Shown piece after piece: positions 13,858 to 25,971 of a DNA stretch of 64,000 bases. How positions within the stretch are numbered: position 1 is the first letter of the stretch; each line of letters starts with the position of its first letter. The stretch is from Lepidodermella squamata. Taxonomy: Eukaryota; Gastrotricha. The translations under genes were made by a program, and so were the position numbers. The stretch spans positions 1,550,001 through 1,614,000 of the forward strand of contig JBLDXI010000001.1 in assembly GCA_047495785.1 (NCBI GenBank). Reading direction: 5' to 3'. The notes below the pieces were generated by a model. It had not been told where the DNA came from, did not search any database, and saw only the letters and a program-made list of their open reading frames with translations.

Positions 13858-14778
13858 TTAATAACAATCATCATCTTCAATTTTATTGCGATAATCACTT
13901 AGCTTTTTCACGTTGATATTGATATTGTTAAAAATTCGAATTGGCTTTCGACGGCCAGACGCGTTCGGGCATCGAGCGCACAAGTGATCATCAGAGCCAC
14001 AGTAGAAACAAAGACCCAGAAGCCGGCGTCTTTCCTTTTCCGCGTTGCTTAGATGCGCCCTAGCAACTCTGCCGATCTCCATCGGAGCAGGTTCAGGGTC
14101 GCTGGTCTTCATTGCAGTTGAAACTTGATTCGCCGAAGGTTCCATTTTAGAAGCGTGGTAAGAAATTGCTGATTGACGATTCGGTTCACGTTGCTTTTCG
14201 GCACGCCGCTCGGACAGCCTGATATCGATTCGATTGGCCTGGTCGGTCAACGCCTTCAGAGTAGTGCATGGTTCGCTGTAAGCCAAAACATCCTTAATTT
14301 CGTCATTCAAACCAAGTCGAAAATGGTGACGCAAAGCCGCATCATTAAAATCCAGATCCGCGCAAATTTGATTGAATTCGGATGCGTAGACCGACACTGG
14401 TCGATTGCCTTGAGCCAGTTTCTCCAACCGATACAGAGCCGTAGCCTTTCGATCGGGATCATCAAAGGCCGCGGCAAAACGAATTTTGAAGGTTTCCCAA
14501 ACATTCAGAAAATCTTCTTTCTTCTCGATGAGCGGCGCAGCCCAGTCGCGAGCCGGTCCAGATAGAAGTGACAAAACCAGGCCGACACACAGCGGTTCAG
14601 TTGAGTAAATAGTCCGATTCATTTTCAGATAGAGTTCGCACTGGTTTATGAAGCTTCGAAATGATTTTCGGTCGCCGTCGTAAGCCGCTGGCCGCTCATT
14701 GAACTTCACAGTTAGAGCCGCAAGTTGGTTGGCGAGAGCTTCGTCTTGCTGCTCGGTCGTAAGTGGAGGCGCTGCCAT
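13858..14778 (-). CDS. Gag-like capsid protein with CCHC zinc knuckle
   Basis: The open frame runs from 14943; the ATG at 14778 is the more natural gag start, giving about 306 aa. It shows the retrotransposon-gag fold signature: 'FINQCELYL', 'VLSLLSGPARDWA', 'FKIRFAAAFDDPDR', 'RLEKLAQGNRPVSVYASEF'. These are followed by a basic stretch and one CCHC knuckle (CFYCGSDDHLCARCP). This is typical of Ty3/gypsy and related domesticated RTL/PEG10-type gags. The frame is intact although the pol part is destroyed. That may mean a young deletion or selection on gag alone; the sequence cannot tell them apart. Confidence 0.75.
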   Translation of the reverse strand: MAAPPLTTEQQDEALANQLAALTVKFNERPAAYDGDRKSFRSFINQCELYLKMNRTIYSTEPLCVGLVLSLLSGPARDWAAPLIEKKEDFLNVWETFKIRFAAAFDDPDRKATALYRLEKLAQGNRPVSVYASEFNQICADLDFNDAALRHHFRLGLNDEIKDVLAYSEPCTTLKALTDQANRIDIRLSERRAEKQREPNRQSAISYHASKMEPSANQVSTAMKTSDPEPAPMEIGRVARAHLSNAEKERRRLLGLCFYCGSDDHLCARCPNASGRRKPIRIFNNININVKKLSDYRNKIEDDDCY

Positions 14779-14988
14779 TGCACACCTATGTTGAGTAGGG
14801 CCAAAGACAATGAATTGATTCTGGTTATTTTGTAAGCAAAACAATAACGCTCTTGGGCAAAATTGATGTTTCTTCATAGAAAATAACCGGAATAAGGAGC
14901 CATGGTAGAAACACGTGTTTATAACACCAGTGATTACGATCACGATAGCGAGAACAATATCAAATATTACAAGTGTTACTGGTACACT

Positions 14989-15725
14989 TAGCTACTCATT
15001 CGAAAGTGAAACAAATCCGGACTAATTCTGCCTACTGCGTAGATAAAGTACCGAAATTTTCATAACACAAAACGTCAGGTTACCTTCGGTACTATTGCTA
15101 GGGTATGTTCTATTCGCTAGAAAATGTTGAGTTTCTTCGGTGATGAAAAGTCTGAAAGGAAAGGGTGATCAATGCTTTCAAATCTCATACATTGTCCATG
15201 AATTTGGTACGGTGTGATTTTTCGTCGCAAGAAATACTTTCTACCGTTTGCTTGCCCTCATTAAGCGTAAACAAAATTTCGATTAGGAAGAGTGCCACGT
15301 CGTGGACGCAACTCTCCGGTACACGCGGCGTGTCCCATCCACACTTCACGCTTTCGGACACTGAAAAATCGACGCTCGTTTCGGAGAGCAACCTTGAAAA
15401 CCCATGCGGCTACAAAGGTAAATATTGCATTAAAATTTGGATTTAGTATAAACATTGTAAGTTATTATTGATAATTTATAATAAATCTAACAATAAAAAA
15501 ATTTTGAATATACTTTTGGCGCTAAGCAATCCAAGGCGACGCTTGCGTCTTGCTCCCATCGCTAGTGGCCGATTCGTTGGTGAGAGTTCATGTTTGTAGC
15601 TCCATACATATCTGATAGCCTTGCATGATACTTGTTTGCGGTGTTTGCTATTTCCTGTGATGTTGCCTTTGCATATTTTTTTTCTTATATTATGATCTGC
15701 TTGCGTGTTAGGTTTTTCCTTGCCC
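14989..15725. other. Upstream region of ONECUT
   Basis: No gene recognised. A donor-like GTAAAT at 15419 and an acceptor-like TTGCGTGTTAG just before the ONECUT ATG could define an untranslated first exon, but this is inference. Confidence 0.4.
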
Positions 15726-18700
15726 ATGGACAAATTTAAAGTGGAGCAGACAGCAACAGAAGAACGTAAACCTGGAAGCAATGGGGGAACGAACGGTAAT
15801 TCATCGCGGGAAGAAGGAGGAATGGCGAATGAGTCAGATTTGCTTCAGTCTGAACTATCGCCCTCTGGTAATCAGCAAAATGTTGTCGCCGTTAATGTTA
15901 ACAACATGATCGATAACACCGAATATCGGACACCCATGAGTGAACCTCCAACCTACCAAATGCTGAACGGTCGCCTCAGTCCAGTTCAGTCTGTATTCAG
16001 TCCTCAGCCTGCTGTAAACACTAATGCCCCTCCGAGTGACATTACAAACCAAGCTGGAAACTATGCAACTCTCGCCCCTATCCAATCTCTACCACCCATA
16101 TCGGCTATGACTGATAAGTTTAATAGTCACTCGCAGTCCAATGCCAATGGACATCAATCTGGGCAGTCTTCTGCGCAATCGTCTTCAGCCCCTCAACCTC
16201 CTCAGTTTAATTTAGTTCAAAATGGTCCAACTCCCCAACAATTGGCTGCTTATGCTGGCTATGACGCGTCAAAGCTTGCATCCCTTCCACCTGGGATGGT
16301 TGCAATGTCTCCTATGGCCGTTGCGATGCAAAACGGGTACAATTCACAAACATTCGCTCCCCCAGCTTATCGATACGCCACCCAACTCACTCAGAATGGT
16401 ATGCCGGCTGCCGCTGCTGCAGCAGCAGCCGCTCAGGCAATGGCTGTCGTCGGCAAAATAGATGCAAATAAGTTTACTCAACAGTCTTATGAAGCCTACT
16501 CTGCCTCCGTTGCGCACCAGCTGCAATCACAGGCGCCTCCAACCTCTCAATCCGCTGGCTCTTCGCAGCAGCAGTCTTCGAATATCCACGTACAACAATC
16601 AGTTTCTTCTTCTATGAATGGGCTGCATTCTGGGTCGATGCAATTACATCCTAGTGCCTTGCAGTCTCCATCTCAGACAGGAGGGTCAGCGCAGACGGGA
16701 TCTAGTGGTGGCCATGTCGAATCAAGATCTTCTAAGGTAGGCTTCGATGTTTTTTGTGGAATTTCTGTTATGACATTTTTATTTCATCTTTTTTAGTTAT
16801 CTCAACATCACCATCAACAATCGTCAGCATCTGCTCCAAATGAAATGGAGGAAATTAATACTAAAGAGTTGGCACAACGTATTAGCAGCGAGCTGAAACG
16901 GTACAGCATACCGCAAGCTGTTTTCGCCCAAAGAGTTCTCTGTCGGAGCCAGGGTACACTATCAGATTTACTTCGTAATCCCAAGCCTTGGTCAAAACTA
17001 AAGAGCGGCCGTGAAACCTTTCGTCGCATGTGGAAGTGGTTGCAGGAGCCGGAGTTTCAGCGCATGTCATCGCTACGATTAGCTGGTAAGCTTTATTTTA
17101 TACATAACTGACCCGTTGGGATTTAGGGTGTCATTTGCAAACAGATTTGAGAATATTGAAAATCAATTTCAGCGGTCAAGTCTTATCAATGAAGTTGTAA
17201 TTATAAGACTATAGATTAATCGAATTTAGCGGCATCGGCGTTCATAATTGCGGTTTGTGAGCTTCGATCAATCGGAAAGCTTATTTATGCGCGATCGTTA
17301 CTCATGAATGGAAATCTTAGAGCCACAAAAGTTGATAAAAATAGAGAGCGGCGCGCACAAGAATTCGCGTAATTTTATTGATGGATTGGAATCAATTTTT
17401 TCGATTTTCATTTTGCGGGTGAGTGGCCTGTGCTACACGCGCAATGTATATACTACTTGCAAGTTTGCCGATGAGCGGCGGCGAGTTAGCAGAGTTTTTG
17501 TCGATAATTTTCTGCTCAATGCTCAGACGACACCCCGGCACACACGCACATATGTACATATGTGCATATTGTAAAATTTTCCCACCCTTGTCGATAAGAC
17601 GCTGCTCTGTTGCTCCAAAGCCCAGCAGCAACTCGCCCGGGGTCGATAGATTTTGAGGTTTCGCCAGCTGTGTCTATATAAAAATGAATGAATGACTGAC
17701 TAAAGAACATAGAGAACAATTCTGCGCCGATCGTTGAGGTCTGATCGAACGGTACTCGTATACTCAGTATTACATTTTATCAGCGTTTTATAAATTGAAA
17801 TTCGCTTTTATTTCACTTATTATTTTTTGCTGCGGCCGACAAATTTAACATAAGTAAGTCATATTTATTTTCTTGTAGGCAGGTGGTGTTATTTATCCAT
17901 GATGTAGGATTTACAGTTTATTTATTAGAGAGGGGCATTGTGCCGTCAGCTCGGTTCTGATTGATACTGTTAGGCACAAGGGCAGCTGTCTCTCAATGCC
18001 ACTTTGGCGTGTAGTCCCGCGTTCGCTCGCAGTTGATGTGACGTAGTTTTGGAAGGGTAACAGTAACAGACGTGGGCAGAAGGTGCTCGTGAACTCGCGC
18101 GTCCATATGCTGGCCACGTGTCGCATTACGCAGGCGCGTTTGTTGGGCGTCGACGGGCGGGTGCGGCTTCAAACAGCAATTATGATTAGCGCTCTTTCCC
18201 AGCGCGCACACACACGCACAAGCACAAGCGAAGCCTTCATTTATCGCCCGCGTTGTTATGATAATTCAAGTAACAGATGTCACGCCGTTTATATCACCAC
18301 AGATGAACAGGCGCTTCGTTTTTCGAGGCTTATCGAGTGGCAGAAATCGTCATTTCACAAGGCAAAAGACAATAATAATGGATTGGAAAAAAATTAAGGC
18401 GTATTTTCAAGTCTTTTTTCAGTCGAATTTTTCTGCTCAACTCCGATTTCATTCGCCGTCAGGCCTTTCTGCTTATTATAATTATCATCGTCATCATATC
18501 ACTTGCCGCTTCTTTGGCGGATTTGATTTCGCGCTTGCGATGAGTGATTGTAAATCGGCCGCAGGAGTAGGGTGTTGTAGGTCTACATCGGTCTTCATCA
18601 GTTTCGTTCGTACGTGCCCGCCCGAGTATATACCACACAGCATTCGTTGTCATCACTATTCGCCCTTGTCGTCTTTCGCTTGTATGCAGCGAGCAATGTG

Positions 18701-21146
18701 TTTGTAGACCATGTATAAAATAACGCGCGCGCGCTGCTAGTCCTCGAAATATTATAAAATATAAAATACGCTGCATGTGTATGTATACGCGCGCGTTTTA
18801 GAGCCTGCTTATCGATCGATATTTTATATATATTCTCGCCGCTCGCGCGTCTCGTCTGTACATATGACGGCAAGCGGAGGCAGCAGCAGCAGCTCGCTTG
18901 TTCGCTCCTATATATCACTAGTTGAGGCCCGAAGGCCTCATGTCGCTGTCGCCGTCGTCATCATCATCGTTTTCGCTCGTCATATACACGTACGAACACT
19001 CAGTTTTACTACAACTGTGAAATAGGGGGTGGCTCGTCGTATGTGTGTTTGTTGTTTCTACATTATTATTATTATTTGCATGTGGGCTTCGCTCGCTCGT
19101 CAGGAAAAGCCTGCTTGCTTGCCTGCTCTCGATATGCTATTACTATTATTAGTATTAGTATTATAAAATTTTATGCTCTCAAGTCTTTCGCGATATACAC
19201 GATGATGACGACGACGACGATGGCTATAAAATAGAGTATAAGCGCGGAAAGAGAGATGGCTGATTGGTTTGAAGCTGTTTGTTCACTCGCTGGCTTGCTT
19301 CAAGCTTTCACAGCGACGGCTAGAAAGGAGGCAAGAAAATCCCCAACGGATAGAAAATATATTACACTACGTGATATTATATAAAATATATGAAATATCT
19401 TAATAATAATAATAATAATAATAATAATCAAATGTAGTAGCGACTGACAAGAAGATCCTAGAAGAAAGCGCAAGATACGGATGATTAAAGCAGCGGCGAG
19501 GCTTCAGCCATCCGCCTGCCTGCTTGCCTGTCCGTCCGTCATTTCGCGGTGACAGCTTAAAATTTTGCTGGCACCGCCCGAAGCAATAATTGACTCGAGA
19601 TTTTAGCTGCAGCAGCAGCGGCGTACATCATGTTGTCATCTTTCAGCCGGCTTTATTTTTCGGCGCGCCCGCCTTGAAGCCTACGCTCGTCCAATCTTTC
19701 TCGACAGTGGCGTTGTTTTTGCTGCGCGAAAGCGGGCGGCATCCGTCATAAAAGTTGCATGTGTTGTTATTACTGCAGGAGCAACAGTTTTAACAATAGC
19801 AATAATAAATATAGCCGCGATGATTGGTGGTAGCAATAATGGAAATAATTCACACAAGCAGCAGGCGTTGAAAGGAAAATTCTACCTATTAAAAATTAAT
19901 TTATCTCTAACAAAGCAGGTTATCAATTTTTCATGCACATCGACGCAGTTTGCAAAACACGCACTGGCCGACGAAAAGCAAAAATTACGAGAAAAAAAAT
20001 TACGTGGTGACTAAAATTGGGAAAAAGGTACTTTGAAAAGTATAGGAAATTTTATTGAATGCGAAGAGGGTTTCTATAACTTTTTGTTCTTGTTCGTTCG
20101 AAATTTATTGATATTCATTAATGTGTGCGCTTTGCCACGCCCGTTTGTGTCGTCTAAAACGAACCGGGGCGAGCGAGCGAGTGAGGGAAAAACGGATCGA
20201 AATCTGCGGCGCGCGAGTGTGCGACCACAACATTGATTTCCCATAACTAATCATCGTCTCAGGATGGTCTCCTCTCCTGATATGTAATGTACGCGAGCAC
20301 GACGACGACGACGAATATCGACGAATTATTTCTCGCTCGCTTGCGTGTGTATATGTGTTGAGTATAAGCTGTTTCAAAAAACTATAAAAGTAATGACATC
20401 AGGACGCGCGCATGCCGCGAAAAAGTCGATTGTCCAACAGGTGGTTTCATTCATTCATCACTTCAAGCCGGAGCGTAGTGCGTTGATTGATTGATCCGAT
20501 AGCTCATTGATCGCGAAATACTAAATTGCCGAGTGTGCTACACATATCAAATCTACCATTCGAAAACAGAATCCATCAATATCCTATCGATTTGTTTTAC
20601 AGCATGTCGCCGGAAAGAAGAAGAGCAAATAAAGGAACAAGTCGTGCAGGTCCAACAGCAAGTTCAGCAACAAATGACCGTTGTCTCGCCGCCTGTTGTC
20701 GCGCCACCTCAAACTTCGGTTAGCGTATCAGCTAATGGAGGGCCTAGCAGTGTTAGCATGAGCGGCGTCAGTGGCGGTGGGGTCGACTCGAAGAACGCGA
20801 AAAAGCGTCGCCTCGTTTTCACCGATATTCAACGCCGAACTCTATACGCTATTTTTAAGGTGGGATTTTTCGAAATTTTGAGCCTGGTTTTTTCATGTTT
20901 TATTCGCTGTTTTAGGAAACTAAACGGCCTAGTAAAGAAATGCAAACAGCGATCTCGCAGCAACTTGGCCTCGACGTATCGACCGTGGCGAATTTTTTCA
21001 TGAATGCGAGACGGCGGTCGTTAGACAAGTGGAAGGACGAAAATGGCAACGACAATCGAACCTCGGCAGGCGGTGGGGCGGGGTCTTCTGCTAGCAGTGC
21101 AAGCAGCGGCCATCACACTCGCGGAACGACTTCGAGTATGGACTAG
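15726..21146 (+). CDS. ONECUT: ONECUT/HNF6-family transcription factor
   Basis: DNA-binding factor with a single CUT domain and a divergent homeodomain. Known family members regulate neural, photoreceptor and endodermal genes. Exons: 15726-16736, 16797-17085, 20603-20859, 20916-21146 (595 aa, phases close). Residues 1-360 are low-complexity Gln/Ser/Pro/Ala-rich with a poly-Ala run. The CUT domain lies at about 361-433 ('ELAQRISSELKRYSIPQAVF', 'PWSKLKSGRETF', 'MWKWLQEPE'). It joins across the long intron to 'ACRRKEEE', the family's usual continuation after LRLA. The homeodomain at about 500-560 has 'RLVFTDIQRRTLYAIFKE', 'RPSKEM' and 'FFMNARRRSLDKW', the ONECUT-specific helix 3 (F48, M50). A Gly/Ser-rich tail follows. 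The ATG at 15726 is the first in frame after an acceptor-like site; further N-terminal exons cannot be excluded. Confidence 0.92.
17546..17565. repeat. Perfect 20-bp palindrome
   Basis: GCACATATGTACATATGTGC is its own reverse complement and sits within a CA-rich stretch of the ONECUT intron. It contains two CATATG E-box cores. Confidence 0.9.
19401..19428. repeat. (AAT)n microsatellite
   Basis: Nine uninterrupted TAA/AAT units inside the ONECUT intron. Confidence 0.95.
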
Positions 21147-23966
21147 TCCTAATCAGCATTCATCAAAATATATTGTGCAAAAACCTAAATACTATATAGA
21201 TGACTTTGTTGTTGACTTAATTGATATCGTTGAAAATTTCCGAGAAGGTTCAACCAGCGGGCGTCTGTGATAATCTCATACTATACTTCAGTTCGCGAAT
21301 GAAACAAAACGCCTCCATAGCAGGCCTCGCTGTCGTTTGTTGATGTGAATGAGCGATTTTTCGGATTAAAATATCGTTGAGCGAAGCCGATTGATACGAT
21401 TTTATGATAATGACAATACACAAATTTCCTCGATTTTTTTCTCTTCTTTCGCTGTTGTCTAGTCTCTTTCTTTTACTCATCATCATCTTCGTTCATAATT
21501 TTGCGTTACAATATTGCTATGATAATATTTTATCGATTCGTTGTGATAATTCACGGTGTTCACTTCATTTATTTCGATCTGCACACGAATTCGTGTCGAC
21601 TCACCATGGCATTCGAGTCCTACCTTGATACCTACAACAAAGGCAATATCTTGTTACAAAATTATTTGTTATAATTATCGTGTTGTCTGTCGTTCGCGTT
21701 TTGTTGCGGTTCTGATATCATATTATATCATGATCGGCGTTTCTATATTTTCTTTCTCCATGGTTGTTTATTTTATCTCTTCTGGTCAATGTACAAATTT
21801 ATTTGAAATTTTACGAGCTTTTGAACCTGCGCGCTAGTCAAGGCCGGGCTGATCTTCGAGTGCAATCTAGTCAAGCACGATGTACATAGAATATAAATTA
21901 TTATTCTGAACAAAAATGTCGAAAATACTATCCTAGTCTGATGAATTTCTTCGTGACGGCTCATTTTCTCTGTGTTTTGGACGATTGAGCCTCCTCTACA
22001 AAATGATCTCGCTTTTTTCAAAAAGAAAATTATCGTTTTTTATTATATCTACCCATTCCGTATGAAATGAATGAAGTATATTTATTTGTGTTGTGTTATC
22101 CTTTGTGGATCTGGTCTGTGCAATTTTTTTAACACGAAAAAATATAATTATTAATAAAAATAATAATTTAATGATAGACAAGAGTTGGAAAATCGTTTTG
22201 CTTGATCGATCGAAGTTGATCAATTTTCCACAACCAACCAATGATTTGAGCGTTCAGTTGTTTATTTGAATAAAAAAATTCAACGCCATGTCATCAAAAC
22301 GCGTTTTTATTCCATTTTGAAGAAGTTAAAAAAGAAGAAACAAAACACTGAAGCACTGTACAAGACGCGCTAAATTTGCCTGCTTATCATTATTATCAAT
22401 AATCACTATTTCCTTCGCAAGTCATGAGCTGAGTTAGTTTCCAATGCAAATTTTTTCAGATTTTTCTGCCCTAAGCTTACATGACTAAGGTGGATAGATT
22501 GGTCCACGGTGATGGTAATGAACAGTTCTAGCAGACAGAATAACGGTTACAATAAATGATTGTTTCTTCATAATAATTGATAATCGATACGGTAATTAAC
22601 AAACAGGTACAAGGTGCGTTCAATCGATTCGTACAAGTCAGCAGGCGCGCGACATTGTCGACCACTTCAATTTTCTTGAACAGTTATTTAGATCGAAATC
22701 GAGCGTGGCGGCTTTGTCTTCATCACCTATATCGGTCGTTGCAAGCAAATAGAGAAAACAATAGCACAAATAAATTCATGTTCAAAAATTTCAAAATTGG
22801 GAAAGCACAATGAGTACTAATAATGCTGCTCGATTTCTCGTCAAATTCGTGTATTATTCCGAACAAATCGCTGATGATCAGTTTAGCAATGGCTATTATA
22901 CGCATAATAAGGAAGCCCGAGTACATCAGATGATTAAGAAAGCGACTAGTATACACAAAAATTGTGGCCACCTTGAAACAGTAACCGAGGTCTAACCCCG
23001 AGTCGAGTTATCGGAACGATGTGCTACGTATAAACAGGAACCACTGAGCGAATCATACACCGGACTAAGCGTCTGTTGCAAACAATATCGAGATACATGA
23101 AATTCAAATAAAATCAAGCCGGGTATCTTAATATTATTATGTGTTAATTGTTGCAGTCATGTTCTTCAAAAATGAGAAAACGTTCAAATTGAGCCTCAGA
23201 AATCAACCTCGGATAGAAGTCAGCACCCGTGTAAATTTACGATTTGTCAAGGTGGATATATAGCTCAGATTGAAATTGAGCAAGCAAGTGAATAAAATTC
23301 AGCAGGAAATGTGCTCAGATAATAGCAAAAATTTGCAAAATAATCACCGAATATTGACAAAAAAGAGATCCAGAATTTCAAGGAGATATCTTCCCAATAT
23401 AAGGAAAACAAAGTCCACAAACTTTCGACTAGAATACAACCCGCTGAAACATCGGTTATTCGATATAATTTTTCGGTAACAGCTGAGATCAAATATGCTC
23501 TCAATTGCTGTGAATTGCATGATTCAACTCGAAATATCGTAGTTATTCCAATGAAAATGAAAGTTATCAAATATTCTGATGGCTACTGGTATATCAACAT
23601 GGTACGTAATAAGTAGGCTAAAAATCCAGGATTTTCAAGATTTTCTAATTGTAGCAATGGCATCCAGAAAGACGTCATCAAATTTCACATTCAAAAGTTC
23701 ACATTCGTTCATAATACCACAGGCATATCATAACGATGCACTATCGAATTAATTATAGCGCCAGCTGGGCACGGTGGGAAAACCAAGCTTGCTGTGATGT
23801 GGTGGAAGTAGTAGGAGTTGCATGGCCTTAGGTCTTAGAAAAATAACAACAACAATCATTAAAACCTGGAAACTGATGCGGCTGTGAACACTTTATCTAC
23901 ACCATTTTTATTTCAAATGATTGAGTAGTTTTTCCAACCTGCTGCTTGCGCTTTTCGCGCTCGTTT
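21147..23966. other. ONECUT 3' region and intergenic DNA
   Basis: AT-rich with no recognisable coding exon on either strand. AATAAA-type signals occur (for example near 22153), so part is probably a long ONECUT 3'UTR. Short open frames here lack domain signatures and splice coherence. Confidence 0.55.
23907..23912 (-). terminator. Poly(A) signal of CPSF6
   Basis: AATAAA on the minus strand, about 55 nt beyond the CPSF6 stop. Confidence 0.6.
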
Positions 23967-25971
23967 TCAGCGACGGCGCGAGGATCCGCTCGATCCGCCA
24001 CCAGCGCCACCCCTGTCGTCATCGTAGTCTCGACCGCGACCGCTCCGCTCTCGGCTGCGACTCCGCGAACGCGAGGATCGGCGGCGGCTGCTGCGGTCCC
24101 GGCTTCTCGAGCGTGATCTGCGACGGCTTTCCCTATTCAAATCAATTCAAAGAATTACAAAAAACCCGCCTTAATCAAAATAACTGACTTTGTGGCGTAG
24201 TATTTTTCCTCAATGCCGCGAAGAGTGTTTTGAAGCGAATCGATCAGCATTTTGCACCGCTCATCGTTAGCCATCTTCGATTGTTTGATCAGCGACAATG
24301 CCGTGACGAGGGTTTCGATGGCACCAGGAAAGTCACCCGCGGCCGCATCTTGGACGGCACGACTGATCGCAGAGCTGCAAATAGTCTTATTACGAGTTAG
24401 AATTTCATCGGCTTCTGCCTCGCTCAGTCCAGATCCGTGTGCTTGTTGTGCTGCCGCAGCTGCAGCGGCTGAAATGGCGGCCATAAACGGGGTTCCGGCT
24501 TGGCCGAACAACGAGGCAAGAGACGCAGGGAGACCAGCCGCCGTTAGATTGGCAGCGTTTGCTGCTGTTGCCGGGGCATTCGCAGCCTGAGAGGCCGCTA
24601 AGGGGTTGACGGATTGAGCTAGAGCAGCAAGAGGGTTGGCACCAGAAGGTGAGTTTTTGGAACCGCTACCTGGCAAAAGACCAGCCGCCGCTAACTGGGC
24701 CTGGAGATTCGCAGTTGCATTCGCGGCGTTACCAGAGTTGCCACTTCCATTGGAATGGGGAGGGCCCTGCGATTGTTGACCGCCACCAGATGGCATGTTT
24801 GGCCGAACTGCTGGAGTTTGACCAGGCCCACCCTGTGAACCAGCACCAGCGTTTTGTCCACCAGGTCCTTGCATCCGGGCAGCCATAAGTGCCGCTTGCA
24901 ACTGCATTTGGTTGTTCGGTCCTCCTGGAGCTCCACCTTGACCTCCCATAGCCGCGATCATTTGAGCGGCAGCTGCAGGTGCTGATTGGAACATTAAGTA
25001 AAAATCGATGCATTTAAACACTAGTCAAACATACTGAATTGACCAGACATCATGGCAGCCATCATAGCGGGATTTGGGGCACCGAAGCCACCCATTTGGT
25101 TCTGACCTCCAGGCATCATTCCAGGCCTCATAGCAGCCATAGCCGCAGCGGCCATCGGATTGAAAGGGCCACCCATCATACCACCTGGGCCGTTTTGTCC
25201 CATAGGACCATCGCCTGATCTGTCACCGCCACGATGATGACCGTTTTCTCCACGGCCAGGCCGGTTGTCATCACGATCGCGGTCTCCACGATCGAAACCA
25301 CGACCGCGACCGAATTTTCCAGGAGGGCCGCCGTCACGACCGTCTTGGTCACCACCTCCGCGTCCCATACCGTCTTCACGCTGACGTCGTTGAGGTTGGT
25401 TTTGACGGGCTTGATTTTCGAATATTTGTAAATTCATTCTGGATGCCATCATTACTTGGGGCTTTTGACCATGGATCTCTTTTGTTGGTAGGCGGTCTAC
25501 AACAGTCCTGGATGAATTTTCCGAACCAACGGTGACGATTCCGTATCCTTTGGATTGACCATTTTGACGGTTTTCATAGATTCGAACATCAAGAAGATCC
25601 TGGATTCCAAACGACGTTATAGCATCGATTAGATCTTGGTCAGTGGTCCACTAAGGAGCAAGTTTATAGATAGCGTTCTCAATTTCAATATCGCGGAACT
25701 TACCCAGGTTAGATTTCCGACAACAAGATTTAAACGTCGACCACCAGCGGGCCCGATGTTATTCACATGAGTTGCGCTGCGAGTTGATGACAAACGCTAC
25801 AAAGACATCCTTAATCTAGGGTTTATTGCAAAATTGACACCATACGTCTGTTTTGTGATCGTTGCTTCCTATGTCATCGTCGAACCTCTCGTCATCGTAG
25901 TGAGTGTCCTGCTGCAAATCATCACCCTCGCCGGTATCACCGTACAAGTCAATATCACCGTCACTTGCCAT
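23967..25971 (-). CDS. CPSF6: Cleavage and polyadenylation specificity factor subunit 6 (CFIm68)
   Basis: Large subunit of cleavage factor Im. In known relatives it partners the UGUA-binding CPSF5 and sets poly(A)-site choice in the nucleus. Exons on the minus strand: 25971-25846, 25796-25704, 25650-25035, 24981-24189, 24132-23967 (597 aa, phases close; introns 49-56 bp). Order: an acidic N-terminus ('IDLYGD'); an RRM at about 64-145 with RNP2 'LVVGNLTWW' and RNP1 'KGYGIVTVGSE', interrupted by an intron right after 'NLTW'; an RGG/DR-rich and Gly/Ala/Met/Pro-rich middle; the conserved C-terminal helix region ('AISRAVQDAAAGDFPGAIET', 'SLIKQSK'); and a short RS domain encoded by the last exon. 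The RS tail (about 54 aa) is shorter than in vertebrates. Confidence 0.93.

Larger units (their letters stand above)
13685..14988 (-). mobile_element. Decayed Ty3/gypsy-like retroelement bounded by inverted repeats
   Basis: Minus-strand gag-like ORF followed directly by a short reverse-transcriptase fragment. Protease, the rest of RT, RNase H and integrase are missing. A 26-bp inverted repeat with two mismatches bounds the remnant (13685-13710 and 14963-14988). Each copy read inward begins TGTA and so resembles an LTR terminus, but the two are in opposite rather than direct orientation, so this is not a normal pair of LTRs. A rearranged or internally deleted copy is the simplest reading. Confidence 0.65.
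17086..20602 (+). other. 3.5-kb ONECUT intron rich in simple repeats
   Basis: By far the longest intron in the window. It separates the CUT exon from the homeodomain exons, a split conserved in the family. It contains CG-rich alternating tracts (near 18720-18735 and 18785-18800), (GAC/GTC)n runs, TGCTTGCCTGCC-type pyrimidine repeats, an (AAT)n tract and a perfect 20-bp palindrome. No coding exon is supported. Enhancer content is plausible for such a gene but not shown. Confidence 0.7.

Noticed and set aside
18258-19025. Several open frames in the ONECUT intron
   Set aside because: Composed of simple-sequence and alternating CG tracts on both strands; no domains or splice logic.
23265-23570. 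Minus-strand hydrophobic frame downstream of ONECUT
   Set aside because: AT-rich DNA gives such Phe/Ile/Leu frames by chance; no coherent neighbours.
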